From: Desulfuromusa kysingii
GTDB lineage: Bacteria; Desulfobacterota; Desulfuromonadia; Desulfuromonadales; Geopsychrobacteraceae
DNA: 64,000 nucleotides
Direction of reading: 5' to 3'
NCBI RefSeq assembly: GCF_900107645.1
Contig: NZ_FNQN01000003.1
Span: 124,001 to 188,000 of the forward strand
The position numbers and the translations under genes are program-made. Below the pieces are notes generated by a model that worked only from the letters and a program-made list of their open reading frames with translations, did no database searches and was not told where the DNA came from. Position 1 is the stretch's first letter. Each line of letters opens with the position of its first letter. This document shows, one piece after another, positions 37,422-46,947 of the stretch.

Positions 37422-37859
37422 ATGCTGGTATTAAATATCCAACAGATAATGAAGGTCTTGCCCCATCGTTACCCCTTTCTTTTAGTTGATCGTCTCGAAG
37501 AGGTTGAAGAGGGCGTTAAGGTCTTCGGTTATAAGAACGTCACCATTAATGAACCGTTTTTTCAAGGTCACTTTCCTGATCATCCAACCATGCCTGGAGT
37601 TTTAATTGTCGAGGCTATGGCTCAAGTTGGTGGTGCTTATGTCACCGTCATTGATGAAATCGGCCATGATAATATCACCTATTTTGTCGGTATTGATAAG
37701 GCCCGCTTCCGCAAACCGGTTCTCCCCGGTGATGTGCTACGTTTGGAGGTTGAACTTCTCTCTAAGCGGAGGGGAATTTACCAGTTTAGTGGTAAGGCTT
37801 ATGTTGAGGACACTCTGGTAGCAGAAGCAAACTTGATGGCTACTTTTGCGCAAAAATAA
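37422..37859 (+). CDS. fabZ: 3-hydroxyacyl-ACP dehydratase FabZ
   Basis: A 145-residue hotdog enzyme of fatty acid elongation. LPHRYPFLLVDRLEEVEEG gives the active-site histidine and GHFPDHPTMPGVLIVEAMAQ the second catalytic block with its glutamate. It competes with LpxA for 3-hydroxyacyl-ACP, which explains its place between lpxD and lpxA. Confidence 0.97.
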   Translation: MLVLNIQQIMKVLPHRYPFLLVDRLEEVEEGVKVFGYKNVTINEPFFQGHFPDHPTMPGVLIVEAMAQVGGAYVTVIDEIGHDNITYFVGIDKARFRKPVLPGDVLRLEVELLSKRRGIYQFSGKAYVEDTLVAEANLMATFAQK

Positions 37860-37870
37860 TTGGAGACATT

Positions 37871-38644
37871 ATGATCCATCCGACAGCAATTATTGCCCCA
37901 GGGGCTGAGCTTGATTCTTCTGTGGATATTGCCCCTTATGCCATTATTGGCGAGCATGTTAAAATTGGTGCAGGGACCACCGTTGGACCTCATGCTGTTA
38001 TTGAGGGTCATACTGAAATTGGCTGTGATAACCAGATTTTTCAGTTTGCTTCCATCGGAGCGATTCCTCAGGATTTGAAATTTTCAGGAGAAGTCTCCTA
38101 TTTGAAAATTGGCGATCGCAATCGTATCCGAGAATTTGTCACCATCCATCTGGGAACCAAAGACGGTGGTGGGATAACGACTATAGGCAACGATAATCTG
38201 ATCATGGCCTATGCTCATGTGGCTCATGATTGTATCGTCAAAGATCATGTTATTCTCGCGAATGCAGCGACGCTGGCTGGACACGTTGAGGTTGATGATT
38301 ACGCAATCCTCGGCGGGTTGAGCGCCGTACATCAGTTTGCGCGGGTTGGTTGTCATGTGATGGCCAGCGGTGGTTCAATGATCGGTCAGGATATTGTTCC
38401 CTACGCAATCGTTCAGGGCGACCGGGCAAAGGTTGTTGGTCTGAACCTGACAGGGTTAAAGCGTCGCGGTTTCAGCAGTACTGCGTTAGCAAATATTAAA
38501 AGTATGTACAAGCTGGTATTTCGTTCAAATCTAAAGCTTGATGAAGCGATGCAGAAAATCGAGCAAGAGTTTGATGGCTCGGCTTCAGAAGTAATCACCT
38601 ATCTGGATTTTTTAAAAAAGAGTGAGCGCGGACTTGCCCGTTAG
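37871..38644 (+). CDS. lpxA: UDP-N-acetylglucosamine acyltransferase LpxA
   Basis: A 257-residue beta-helix acyltransferase that performs the first step of lipid A synthesis. It starts IHPTAIIAPGAELDSSV, has the conserved IREFVTIHLGTKDGGG loop, and AYAHVAHDCIVKDHVI carries the catalytic histidine. VGLNLTGLKRRGFSS and the helical C-terminus fit the family. The gene for UDP-diacylglucosamine hydrolase (lpxH or lpxI) is not between it and lpxB. Confidence 0.97.
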   Translation: MIHPTAIIAPGAELDSSVDIAPYAIIGEHVKIGAGTTVGPHAVIEGHTEIGCDNQIFQFASIGAIPQDLKFSGEVSYLKIGDRNRIREFVTIHLGTKDGGGITTIGNDNLIMAYAHVAHDCIVKDHVILANAATLAGHVEVDDYAILGGLSAVHQFARVGCHVMASGGSMIGQDIVPYAIVQGDRAKVVGLNLTGLKRRGFSSTALANIKSMYKLVFRSNLKLDEAMQKIEQEFDGSASEVITYLDFLKKSERGLAR

Positions 38645-38726
38645 CAACATTTCTATGGATATTCATTCAACAAAAGTTGCGAGATCCGTCAGGCGCTCGC
38701 CTTTTGTTTTTGGGGACTAGAACAAG

Positions 38727-39899
38727 ATGTTGCCACTGGACTCTGAACAATGCCGTGACATATTAATCGTTGCCGGTGAAGCCTCAGGTGATCTGCACGG
38801 TAGTCATCTCATCAAGGCTGCTGCTGCACATCACCCTCACTTGAAATTTTCGGGTGTCGGCGGTGATAAGATGGTTGCCGCCGGCTGCCGAATACTTTTT
38901 CCTTCGGATGAGCTCTCCGTGATGGGAGTGGTTGAAGTTATCAACCAGTTACCTAAGATTTATCGTCGCTTCAAACAACTTAAGCGGATACTTAATGGCA
39001 CTCAGCGGCCTGACCTCCTCATTCTGATTGACTTTCCTGATTTTAATCTCCGCTTAGCCAAGGTCGCCAAAGCCGTCGGGATCCCGGTTCTTTATTATAT
39101 CAGTCCTAAAGTCTGGGCGTGGCGAAGTGGGCGGGCAAAGGTTATTGCAAACCGGGTTGATCGTTTGGCGTTAATCTTTCCCTTTGAGCCAGAAATCTAC
39201 TCTCCTTTGGGCGTTAAGGCCGACTATGTTGGTAACCCTCTTTTGGATGAGTTTGTGGAAAACCAGCCTACAGGTGAGTTACGGCACCGTCTTGGTATCA
39301 AACCAGAAGAGCAGGTTGTCGGGATCTTCCCCGGAAGTCGAAATAGTGAGCTGGAGCATATCTTGGAAGCATTGGTGGAGACGGCTCAGTTGCTCCATCA
39401 GCAAAAGCCGGAGGTCCAATTTTTGATTCCGGTTGCACCATCATTATCCCGTGAGGTTATCGAGCAACGGTTTTCCAAGACCACCTTGCCCGTCTTTATC
39501 GTTGAAGAGAACATCTATGAAGTGGCAGCAGCATGTGATGCTGTTTTGACTGTTTCTGGTACTGTGACATTGCAGATTGCGTTGGTTGGTACGCCGATGG
39601 CGATCCTTTATAAGGTGGCTCCGTTAAGCTATGCACTCGGCAAGCGGCTGATAAAAATTGAATTTGCAGGACTGACCAACATTGTTGCAGGTCGGGGGAT
39701 CGTCCGGGAGTTTATTCAGGATGATGCACAACCGCCAGAGATGTGTGCAGAAGTTTTGCGCTTGCTGGACGATTCTGACTACACTGAAGAGGTGCAAAAA
39801 AATCTGGCAGAAGTACGACAAACTTTGGGCGCTCCAGGGTGTTCGACACGTGTTGCTGCAATTGCTGCAGCGATGACCACTTCTCCATTATATGAATAA
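38727..39899 (+). CDS. lpxB: Lipid A disaccharide synthase LpxB
   Basis: A 390-residue GT19 glycosyltransferase joining lipid X and UDP-diacylglucosamine. VAGEASGDLHGSHLIKA is the N-terminal family motif; DFPDFNLRLAKVAK, YYISPKVWAWRSGRAK, FPGSRNSELEHI and AVLTVSGTVTLQIALVGTPM follow in order. An 82-base gap separates it from lpxA, so an internal promoter is possible. msbA follows. Confidence 0.96.
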   Translation: MLPLDSEQCRDILIVAGEASGDLHGSHLIKAAAAHHPHLKFSGVGGDKMVAAGCRILFPSDELSVMGVVEVINQLPKIYRRFKQLKRILNGTQRPDLLILIDFPDFNLRLAKVAKAVGIPVLYYISPKVWAWRSGRAKVIANRVDRLALIFPFEPEIYSPLGVKADYVGNPLLDEFVENQPTGELRHRLGIKPEEQVVGIFPGSRNSELEHILEALVETAQLLHQQKPEVQFLIPVAPSLSREVIEQRFSKTTLPVFIVEENIYEVAAACDAVLTVSGTVTLQIALVGTPMAILYKVAPLSYALGKRLIKIEFAGLTNIVAGRGIVREFIQDDAQPPEMCAEVLRLLDDSDYTEEVQKNLAEVRQTLGAPGCSTRVAAIAAAMTTSPLYE

Positions 39900-39917
39900 G
39901 TCATTAAAGGTTCTTTT

Positions 39918-41666
39918 GTGATATTGGCGGATCAAGAAAAAAATGTCTATTTACGTTTGATTAAGTACGCCGCACCGTACAAATGGATTATCGGTTTGTC
40001 TATGGTTGCATCGCTAGGCGTTTCAGGTTGTGATGCCGTTATCGCTTATCTGGTCAAGCCTTTTGTTGATGAATTGATTGTTGCCGGCAATCTAGGAATG
40101 GCAAAATTAATCCCTTTTTTGGTGATCGCTCTGGCTTCGATCAAAGGTTTTTCCCGTTACGTCCAAGCGTACAATATTCGTACTGCTGGACAACTGGCGA
40201 TTCAGGATATTCGTAACGAAGTTTTTGGCCATTCAATCAATCTGTCAATGCGTTTTTTCAGCAAGAACTCTTCGGCCTCTTTGATGTCAAAAATTCTCAA
40301 TGATGTCAATGTCATGCAAGCAGCCCTAGCAGATGTCCTGGTCACCTTGTTACGCGAATCGGTGACCATGCTGGCACTGACAGGTTACGCTTTTTATGCT
40401 GACTGGAAGATGGCATTGATGGCTTTTATCGCCGTCCCAGCTGCTGTTCTTCCGGCAGCGGCTGTCGGCAAAAAAATCAAAATATTTTCCCGCAGAGGCC
40501 AAGCTGCGATGGGAGATGTGACAGGTGTTCTTGAACAGAGCTTTTCCGGTATTAAGGTGATAAAAGCTTTTGCAACTGAACCGCAGGAAGAACAGAAGTT
40601 TATACGTAGTAATGCTAATTTCTTTACGCTGATCCGTAAAACTTTTCGATATTCTGCAGCCACGGCACCGATTATGGAGATCATGACTTCTTTTGGTGTT
40701 GCCCTTGTCCTTTGGTATGGTTTGGGTCGTGTTGCCGCTGAAGAGATAACCAAGGGAGAGCTGTTTTCCATTCTTGCTGCTATCTTGTTGATGTATTCGC
40801 CGTTGAAGCGGTTAACAAAAGTGAATAATACAATCCAAAAAGCCATCGGTGCTGCAGAGCGGGTTTTTCAAGTGTTAGATACGCAAGCGGATATCGTTGA
40901 TGCTCCCAATGCCATTGCTTTACCCCGTAGTCAAGGGTATGTCAGCTTTGAAAATGTTGGCTTTGCCTACGATGATGATCTGGTTTTACGTGATTTTTCA
41001 GTGACTGCGAAACCGGGTGAGGTTGTTGCCTTAGTTGGACCGAGCGGGGCAGGCAAAAGCACTTTTATCGGTTTATTGAACCGCTTTTATGATCCTCAGC
41101 ACGGACAGATTTTGATTGATGGATACGATATCCGTACCCTGACGCAAAAAAGTTTACATGCTAATCTGGCTTTGGTGGATCAGGAAACGTTTCTGTTTAA
41201 TGATTCTCTTATGAATAATATCCGTTACGGACAACTCGATGCTGATTTCAGTGCGGTCGAAGCCGCCGCACGTCAGGCTTATGCCGATGAGTTTATCTCT
41301 CAGTTGCCGGATGGCTATGAAACCATGGTGGGTGATCGTGGTGTCCGTTTGTCAGGTGGTCAGCGGCAGCGAATCTGCATCGCTCGCGCCATTTTAAGAG
41401 ATGCACCTATCCTGTTACTGGATGAGGCAACCAGCGCTCTGGACACAGAAAGTGAAGCAATGGTTCAACAAGCATTAGGAAATCTGATGACAAATCGAAC
41501 CACATTTGTTATTGCCCATCGTCTTTCCACCATTATGTATGCAGACCGGATTCTGGTTCTTGATGAGGGGGCTGTCGTTGAGTCTGGTAGTCATAATGAA
41601 TTGTTGCAGCAAGGCGGTTTATACAAACGTCTGTATGATACCCAGTTTGAGGATCACTCACTATGA
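39918..41666 (+). CDS. msbA: Lipid A export ATP-binding/permease protein MsbA
   Basis: A 582-residue half-transporter. Six membrane helices (about 20-320) are followed by an ABC domain: Walker A VGPSGAGKSTFIGLLNRFYD, signature LSGGQRQRICIARA and Walker B PILLLDEATSALD. It flips core-lipid A to the periplasmic leaflet. The start is GTG at 39918 with AAAGG upstream. It overlaps the next gene by four bases. Confidence 0.93.
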   Translation: MILADQEKNVYLRLIKYAAPYKWIIGLSMVASLGVSGCDAVIAYLVKPFVDELIVAGNLGMAKLIPFLVIALASIKGFSRYVQAYNIRTAGQLAIQDIRNEVFGHSINLSMRFFSKNSSASLMSKILNDVNVMQAALADVLVTLLRESVTMLALTGYAFYADWKMALMAFIAVPAAVLPAAAVGKKIKIFSRRGQAAMGDVTGVLEQSFSGIKVIKAFATEPQEEQKFIRSNANFFTLIRKTFRYSAATAPIMEIMTSFGVALVLWYGLGRVAAEEITKGELFSILAAILLMYSPLKRLTKVNNTIQKAIGAAERVFQVLDTQADIVDAPNAIALPRSQGYVSFENVGFAYDDDLVLRDFSVTAKPGEVVALVGPSGAGKSTFIGLLNRFYDPQHGQILIDGYDIRTLTQKSLHANLALVDQETFLFNDSLMNNIRYGQLDADFSAVEAAARQAYADEFISQLPDGYETMVGDRGVRLSGGQRQRICIARAILRDAPILLLDEATSALDTESEAMVQQALGNLMTNRTTFVIAHRLSTIMYADRILVLDEGAVVESGSHNELLQQGGLYKRLYDTQFEDHSL

Positions 41667-42328
41667 AAATTGGTGATCGCCTGCTCTTGAAATTTGTCCC
41701 TTTCCCTGCATCTTGGATCATGCGGTTGCTTAATTTTTCTATCAAAAAAGATATTATTGGCGCAGAACGGCTTTACAATGTCTGGGAGCGAGGAGAACAG
41801 GCCATTATCCCTGCTTGGCATGATCAGCTACTTTTAATGATTTTTGGTTATCCCGGCAAGCATGCAAAGCTCTTGATCAGTGCTTCAAAAGATGGAGAAT
41901 TATTGGCGCGAACCATGAAATATTTTGACCATGATACCGTTCGGGGATCCTCTTCTCGTGGAGGGAGAGCTGCTTTTAAGAAAATGCTGGATCTTTGTCA
42001 GGAAAAAGTGGATCTCGCGCTTACTCCGGATGGTCCCAAAGGGCCGAGACATGAATTAAAGGATGGTGTTGTTCAACTGGCACGGATGAGCGGACGACCG
42101 GTTATTCCAATGGCTTTTGTTTGTAGTCGAGGGCATCGTTTTAAATCCTGGGATCGCTTCATGTTTCCTTATCCTTTTTCGCGGGCTGTCTACTCTTATG
42201 GAGACACTCTTTATTTTGATAAAGAAGAGGGTTTAGATGGGTTTCGAGAGCGGTTAGTGAAGGCGATGCAAGAAAATCAACAACAAGCCGAAGCTCGTTT
42301 GGAGTCCTATGGTTTATCTGCTATATAA
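41663..42328 (+). CDS. DUF374 lysophospholipid acyltransferase-like protein
   Basis: A 221-residue LPLAT-superfamily protein of the DUF374 type. IIPAWHDQLLLMIFGYPGK includes the HxxxxD-like WHDQLL block, SASKDGELLARTMKYF and GSSSRGGRAAFKKML follow, and LALTPDGPKGPRHELKDGVV is the conserved TPDGPKGP motif. It may add a fatty acyl chain to lipid A in place of LpxL/LpxM, which are absent here. It overlaps waaA by 20 bases. Confidence 0.85.
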   Translation: MKIGDRLLLKFVPFPASWIMRLLNFSIKKDIIGAERLYNVWERGEQAIIPAWHDQLLLMIFGYPGKHAKLLISASKDGELLARTMKYFDHDTVRGSSSRGGRAAFKKMLDLCQEKVDLALTPDGPKGPRHELKDGVVQLARMSGRPVIPMAFVCSRGHRFKSWDRFMFPYPFSRAVYSYGDTLYFDKEEGLDGFRERLVKAMQENQQQAEARLESYGLSAI

Positions 42329-43604
42329 TTTCTTATTGTTGATTTCAGCCCTGTTCTTGGTGCCTTATTATCTTTTGCGTGGTTTGCGTTATGGCAAGAG
42401 TCGTCGTGGTATCAGAGAGCGGTTGGGCTGTTATTCTCCACAACAACTCAGCGCCCTGCGGGCGAAAAAAAACGTCTGGATTCATGCCGTTTCCGTGGGT
42501 GAAACCCGTGCTGCAATGCCTCTGATTAAGCAGATGCGTTTAAGATATCCAGACTTACAAATTGTTGTCAGTAACGTGACTGAAACAGGACACGCAATCG
42601 CGTTGGAGGATAAAGATATTGATCTTTGTCTGTTTTTCCCCTTTGATTTTTCTTGGGCGGTGCGTAAAGCGCTCCATATGGTTCGACCAGAACTCATAAT
42701 CATTGTCGAGACTGAAATCTGGCCGAACTTTACCCGGGAAGCCCATCTGATGAAGGTTCCCTTGATTCTGGTGAATGGTCGTATTTCTGATCGCTCTTTC
42801 CCACGATATCGTTTTGCCCGTTTTCTGCTGCGGCCCATTTTAGACCGGTTCACAGCTTTTTGTATGCAATCGCAAACAGATGCTGAACGTATCATGACTC
42901 TTGGTGCCCCCGATGGCAGGGTTGAAAATACCGGAAATCTCAAGTTTGATCATGATTTAACAGAAATTACGCCAGAACAGGTGCAACAAAGGAAAAAGCA
43001 CTATATCTTGCCCGATAAGACAGCAATCTTTGTCGCAGGAAGTACCCATGAGGGTGAAGAAAAATTTCTGCTTGAGGCCTATAAAAAAATATCCAGTCAA
43101 ATTGAACGTGACCTTATTCTCGTGCTTATACCACGTCACCCGGAACGCAAACGTGAGGTTCAATTGTTGCTGAAGGAATTCGGCGTCAAATACCGTCTCC
43201 GTAGCTCCCTGTCAGAGGGAGATGACTTGCTCGTTCCCGGGGAGGTCCTTTTGGTTGATACCCTGGGTGAAGTTCTTAAACTCTATAGCGTCGCAGATCT
43301 TATTTTCGTCGGTGGCAGCCTGGTTTCAGTCGGTGGGCATAATCTTTTAGAAGCGGCGTTAATGTCAAAACCTGTCCTGTTTGGCCCACATATCCATAAT
43401 TTTAAGGAAATTTCTGCTAAATTGATTCGTTCTGGTGCCGGAGTTAAAGTCGCTAACCCACAAGAGCTGGTACGGCAGAGTGTTATTATGTTGAATGATC
43501 CCGTCCGTTGTTGTGCCATGGGTGAGGCCGGAAGGTCTTTGATTGCCGAAAATGCAGGAACAACCGAGCGCACTATGCGGCATATTTCTAAAGCGTTGTT
43601 ATGA
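42309..43604 (+). CDS. waaA: 3-deoxy-D-manno-octulosonic acid transferase (Kdo transferase)
   Basis: A 431-residue GT30 enzyme attaching Kdo to lipid IVA. An N-terminal membrane anchor (about 2-20) precedes VWIHAVSVGETRAAMPLI, the catalytic-region signature. RPELIIIVETEIWPNF, FVAGSTHEGEE and VGGSLVSVGGHNLLEAALMSKPVLFGPH (read as VGGSLVSVGGHN and LLEAALMSKPVLFGPH) are the typical later blocks. It overlaps both neighbours. Confidence 0.95.
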   Translation: MVYLLYNFLLLISALFLVPYYLLRGLRYGKSRRGIRERLGCYSPQQLSALRAKKNVWIHAVSVGETRAAMPLIKQMRLRYPDLQIVVSNVTETGHAIALEDKDIDLCLFFPFDFSWAVRKALHMVRPELIIIVETEIWPNFTREAHLMKVPLILVNGRISDRSFPRYRFARFLLRPILDRFTAFCMQSQTDAERIMTLGAPDGRVENTGNLKFDHDLTEITPEQVQQRKKHYILPDKTAIFVAGSTHEGEEKFLLEAYKKISSQIERDLILVLIPRHPERKREVQLLLKEFGVKYRLRSSLSEGDDLLVPGEVLLVDTLGEVLKLYSVADLIFVGGSLVSVGGHNLLEAALMSKPVLFGPHIHNFKEISAKLIRSGAGVKVANPQELVRQSVIMLNDPVRCCAMGEAGRSLIAENAGTTERTMRHISKALL

Positions 43605-44665
43605 GTCATCTTGCTGCTTTCCACCGTTCCTTGGTGAATCATGGGGCCCAAAATTTATGGGAATGGCTACTTTTTATCCTCTTGCTCCCGTTATCTATTC
43701 TTTATGGAAGTGGGGGCTGGATCCGTGGTTATTGTTACGATCACGGTTTGTTCTTTACCTATCAATCTTCTATTCCGATTATCTCTGTGGGTAATCTAGC
43801 TGTTGGTGGTACTGGAAAAACCCCCGTAGTTGATTGGCTCGTGAAAGAGTTTAGCAAGCAGGGTAAACGTTCTGCGATTGTCAGTCGCGGATACGCCGGA
43901 AACTTTAAAGGAAATGTTGGCGTCGTTTCCAAAGGCAATGGAATATTGATGACCTCCGTTGAATGTGGTGATGAACCTTATCTTTTAGCAAAAAGAAACC
44001 CTGATAGTTCAGTTTTTGTAGCCAAAAAGCGTATAAATGCAATTAAAATTTTAGAACAAAATAATCGACCTGATCTGATTATTTTGGATGATTGTTTTCA
44101 ACACCGGGCCATCAAGCGAAATGTAGATCTTGTTTTGCTTGACGCTTCGCGCCCCTTTGGGAACGGGTGGCCACTACCAGCTGGAAATCTCCGTGAATTT
44201 CCGCAAGCATTGAAACGCGCAGATTTTCTGCTGATGACTCGATCTAAAAAGCTGACCATGTCGAATTTTAAGGGGCATAAGGTTTATAATAGCCAACATC
44301 AGCTAGCTAATGAGGCCGTTGACCTTGAGGGGAATCGAATATCAGTTGATCGATTGAAGGCGCTTAAAGTTCTGGCTTTTGCTGGGATCGCAGATCCAGA
44401 AAGTTTTTTTTCCTCTTTAGAAAAAATTGGGTTATCTTTGGATGCGAAACTTTCTTTTGTTGATCATATTGAGTACCGGACCCAAATTATTAACCAGCTG
44501 CATCAAACTGCAATGGATGTCGATGCACTGATTACCACTGAAAAAGATGCTGTAAAGCTTACAGCTGATATGTTCACTGTACCTTGTTATCAGATCCCTA
44601 TGGATATTAGTATTAATAACTCGGCAGAATTGATGACAAGTTTGACGCAACGTTTATGGAGTTAA
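43601..44665 (+). CDS. lpxK: Tetraacyldisaccharide 4'-kinase LpxK
   Basis: A 354-residue membrane-associated kinase that phosphorylates the lipid A precursor at the 4' position. The P-loop region is SVGNLAVGGTGKTPVVDWL near residue 62. SRGYAGN, VGDEPYLLA-like CGDEPYLLAKRNPDS and LDDCFQHRAIKRNVDLVLLD follow. It uses ATP at the inner leaflet. It overlaps waaA by four bases and is followed by a Trm112-like gene after three bases. Confidence 0.95.
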   Translation: MSHLAAFHRSLVNHGAQNLWEWLLFILLLPLSILYGSGGWIRGYCYDHGLFFTYQSSIPIISVGNLAVGGTGKTPVVDWLVKEFSKQGKRSAIVSRGYAGNFKGNVGVVSKGNGILMTSVECGDEPYLLAKRNPDSSVFVAKKRINAIKILEQNNRPDLIILDDCFQHRAIKRNVDLVLLDASRPFGNGWPLPAGNLREFPQALKRADFLLMTRSKKLTMSNFKGHKVYNSQHQLANEAVDLEGNRISVDRLKALKVLAFAGIADPESFFSSLEKIGLSLDAKLSFVDHIEYRTQIINQLHQTAMDVDALITTEKDAVKLTADMFTVPCYQIPMDISINNSAELMTSLTQRLWS

Positions 44666-44668
44666 TAT

Positions 44669-44836
44669 ATGCCAGTACGTCCTGAGTTGATGGAACTTCT
44701 TGCCTGCCCAAAGTGTAAACAACCTGTGGGGCTGTCTGATGACGGGGATTATATCCTCTGCGAAATCTGTCAACTTCGCTATCCCGTCCGTGATGATATT
44801 CCGGTTATGCTGATTGATGAAGCAGAAACCTGTTGA
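44669..44836 (+). CDS. Trm112-family small zinc protein (YcaR-like)
   Basis: A 55-residue protein. It reads MPVRPELMELLACPKC, then a second cysteine pair CEIC, giving four zinc ligands at residues 13, 16, 31 and 34, and ends with RYPVRDDIPVMLIDEAE, the YcaR/Trm112 tail. It starts three bases after the lpxK stop. In many proteobacteria this gene sits between lpxK and kdsB. The function in bacteria is not established; a folding or partner role is assumed. Confidence 0.9.
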   Translation: MPVRPELMELLACPKCKQPVGLSDDGDYILCEICQLRYPVRDDIPVMLIDEAETC

Positions 44837-44846
44837 GTGACCTGTT

Positions 44847-45767
44847 GTGAAAGGCAAACGCTTCCTGATTTTGAGCGACGGAAAGCCGGGACATGTGAGT
44901 CAGTCGATTGCTTTTGCCAAGCATCTTGGCTCCGAGTATGAGGTGAACGCAGTCCGTTTTAAAAAACCTGTGATAAAGGCTTTTTCCTACCTGTTTGGAC
45001 GCTTAGGGATCTATTCTCCTTACTTGTTTGAAACTGAAAAGGTGGAAGGTGTTTACTCTGCTGTTGTTTCAGCCGGTTCAGGAACGTACTATGCAAACAA
45101 AACTCTGGCAAAGCAACTCGGATGTAAATCGGTTGCTATTATGCTGCCCAGAGGGTATCGCCTTGATTTTGATTTAATCGTAGCGCAACAGCACGATAAT
45201 CTGCCCGCAGGGGATAATATTATTAGCATTCCGATCAATGTGACCTATGTAGAACCCCAGAGAGTAGTCGTTCCACGGGCTGGAGAAAAGTATATCGCTT
45301 TAATCGTTGGCGGTGATAGCCAACATGGTCAGTTGGATGTTTCGCTTCTTCAGGAGCAGGTCAAAAAAATATTTTCTTTGTTTCCTAAGCATAAGGTGTG
45401 GATGACAACTTCGCCACGAACTCCGAAAGCCATTGAAGTGATGTTGCAGAGCTTCAATTATGAACGTGCAGTCTACTTCTCTCAGGAACCGATCAATCCA
45501 ATTCCTGACTATCTGCAACATAGTGACTATGTCTTTCTCACCGCTGATTCCAGTTCCATGATCAGTGAGGCTGTAAGTTTTGGTAAAAGCTGTGTTGAGG
45601 TTTTGCCTCTTTCTGAATCTATCCGCCATCAAGATAAATTTGCCAAACTTATTACCTTGTTGTCGGAGATGAACTGCTTACATTTGTTTGATGGATCATG
45701 TGGGACGGGTAAAGAGAAAATTTCTCTTGTTGATTTATTTAAACAGCAAATTAATGAAACCTTTTAA
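44847..45767 (+). CDS. ELM1/DUF1022-family protein (predicted glycosyltransferase-like)
   Basis: A 306-residue protein of the bacterial ELM1-like family (mitochondrial fission ELM1 domain). The start LILSDGKPGHVSQSIAFAK is diagnostic. Further blocks are VSAGSGTYYANKTLAKQLG, MLPRGYRLDFDLIVAQQHDN, LIVGGDSQHGQLD, WMTTSPRTPKAIEVML and VFLTADSSSMISEAVSFGKS. The fold is GT-B-like. It starts at GTG. A second, more distant copy is at 51.8 kb on the other strand. In this LPS cluster it is likely a glycosyltransferase, but the sugar is unknown. Confidence 0.8.
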   Translation: MKGKRFLILSDGKPGHVSQSIAFAKHLGSEYEVNAVRFKKPVIKAFSYLFGRLGIYSPYLFETEKVEGVYSAVVSAGSGTYYANKTLAKQLGCKSVAIMLPRGYRLDFDLIVAQQHDNLPAGDNIISIPINVTYVEPQRVVVPRAGEKYIALIVGGDSQHGQLDVSLLQEQVKKIFSLFPKHKVWMTTSPRTPKAIEVMLQSFNYERAVYFSQEPINPIPDYLQHSDYVFLTADSSSMISEAVSFGKSCVEVLPLSESIRHQDKFAKLITLLSEMNCLHLFDGSCGTGKEKISLVDLFKQQINETF

Positions 45768-45779
45768 ATTGAATTCGGT

Positions 45780-46910
45780 ATGAAAATTCTTCAAGTTACA
45801 GCTGCACTTGAACAGGGCGGTGTCGAGCGTGGGACGGTTGAGATGGCTGCTTTTATCGTCTCGCAAGGAGTTGAGAGTTTTGTTGCTTCGCAGGGTGGCA
45901 GGTTGGTTGCTGAGCTTGAAAGTCAGGGATCGTCCCACTTTAATTTACCCCTAGCACAACGTAACCCTGTGACTCTTCTGCTTTCAGCCTTGAGATTAAA
46001 GAAAATTATTCTCACCGAGAATATTACTCTGGTTCATGCCCGTTCCCGGGCGCCAGCGTGGGCGGCTTATATTGCCTGTCGATTGACAGGTGTGCCCTTT
46101 GTCACAACATTTCATGGCACCCATCGCATCCAGAATTGTATAAAAAAAAGCTACAATAGCGTCATGACTCGGGGGTTGAGAACGATTGCCATCAGCCAGT
46201 TTATTAAGACTCATATTATGGAAAACTATGGCATTTCTGAACAGCTTATTGATATTGCTCCGCGAGGGTTTGATCCGCAGCGTATTAGCCCTGACAAGGT
46301 GACTGCTGATCAACTTAATTTGTTGAAAAAGCAGTGGCAACTCGATGATGGTGTTCCTATTATCGCCCTTCCTGGGAGATTGACTCGTTGGAAGGGGCAG
46401 ACCTTGTTTTTGGATGCTCTAGCACAAATCAAAGAGTTGCAGTGGCAGGCATTGATTATTGGTGGAGCAGGTCATAAACAAGCGTACTTAAATGAACTCA
46501 AAGAGCAAGCGTTCTCATCTGGTCTCTCGGATCGAATTGTTTTCACTGGTGATCAAGCAAATATTGTCCCTTTTTATGCGTTGGCAGATATTGTTGTTTC
46601 GGCTTCAACTGAGCCCGAAGCGTTTGGTCGTGTGGCAGTAGAAGCTCAGGCGATGGGAAAGCCGATTATCGCTTCAGCCCACGGAGGTGCATTGGAGACG
46701 GTGCGCGATGGTGAGACTGGCTGGTTATTTAAAAATAATGATGCAGAAGATCTGGCAGATAAGCTACGTTTAGCCTTAGCAACAGGGACTGACTTAATCA
46801 GAATGGGGAATGTGGCTCAAACTTTTGTGGAAAATGAGTATACCGTAGAAAAAATGTGTCGAGCTGAATGGAATTGTTATCAGCGAGTTTTGACGGATAT
46901 CAACGGTTGA
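45780..46910 (+). CDS. Glycosyltransferase family 4
   Basis: A 376-residue GT-B glycosyltransferase. EQGGVERGTVEMAAFIVSQG is the N-terminal acceptor-side motif, and FHGTHRIQNCIK and APRGFDPQRISP follow. The C-terminal nucleotide-sugar side has LPGRLTRWKGQTLFLDAL, FTGDQANIVPFYALADIVVS and STEPEAFGRVAVEAQAMGKP, the E-x7-E retaining motif. It probably adds a core or O-antigen sugar at the inner membrane. Start is an ATG 12 bases behind the ELM1-like gene. Confidence 0.9.
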   Translation: MKILQVTAALEQGGVERGTVEMAAFIVSQGVESFVASQGGRLVAELESQGSSHFNLPLAQRNPVTLLLSALRLKKIILTENITLVHARSRAPAWAAYIACRLTGVPFVTTFHGTHRIQNCIKKSYNSVMTRGLRTIAISQFIKTHIMENYGISEQLIDIAPRGFDPQRISPDKVTADQLNLLKKQWQLDDGVPIIALPGRLTRWKGQTLFLDALAQIKELQWQALIIGGAGHKQAYLNELKEQAFSSGLSDRIVFTGDQANIVPFYALADIVVSASTEPEAFGRVAVEAQAMGKPIIASAHGGALETVRDGETGWLFKNNDAEDLADKLRLALATGTDLIRMGNVAQTFVENEYTVEKMCRAEWNCYQRVLTDING

Positions 46911-46947
46911 GCGTTAAATTTAACGATTTTACAATACAGGTGGGATT

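Noticed and set aside
40394-40846. 150-codon open frame antisense to msbA
   Set aside because: A shadow of the MsbA membrane domain on the other strand with no supporting start or motif.
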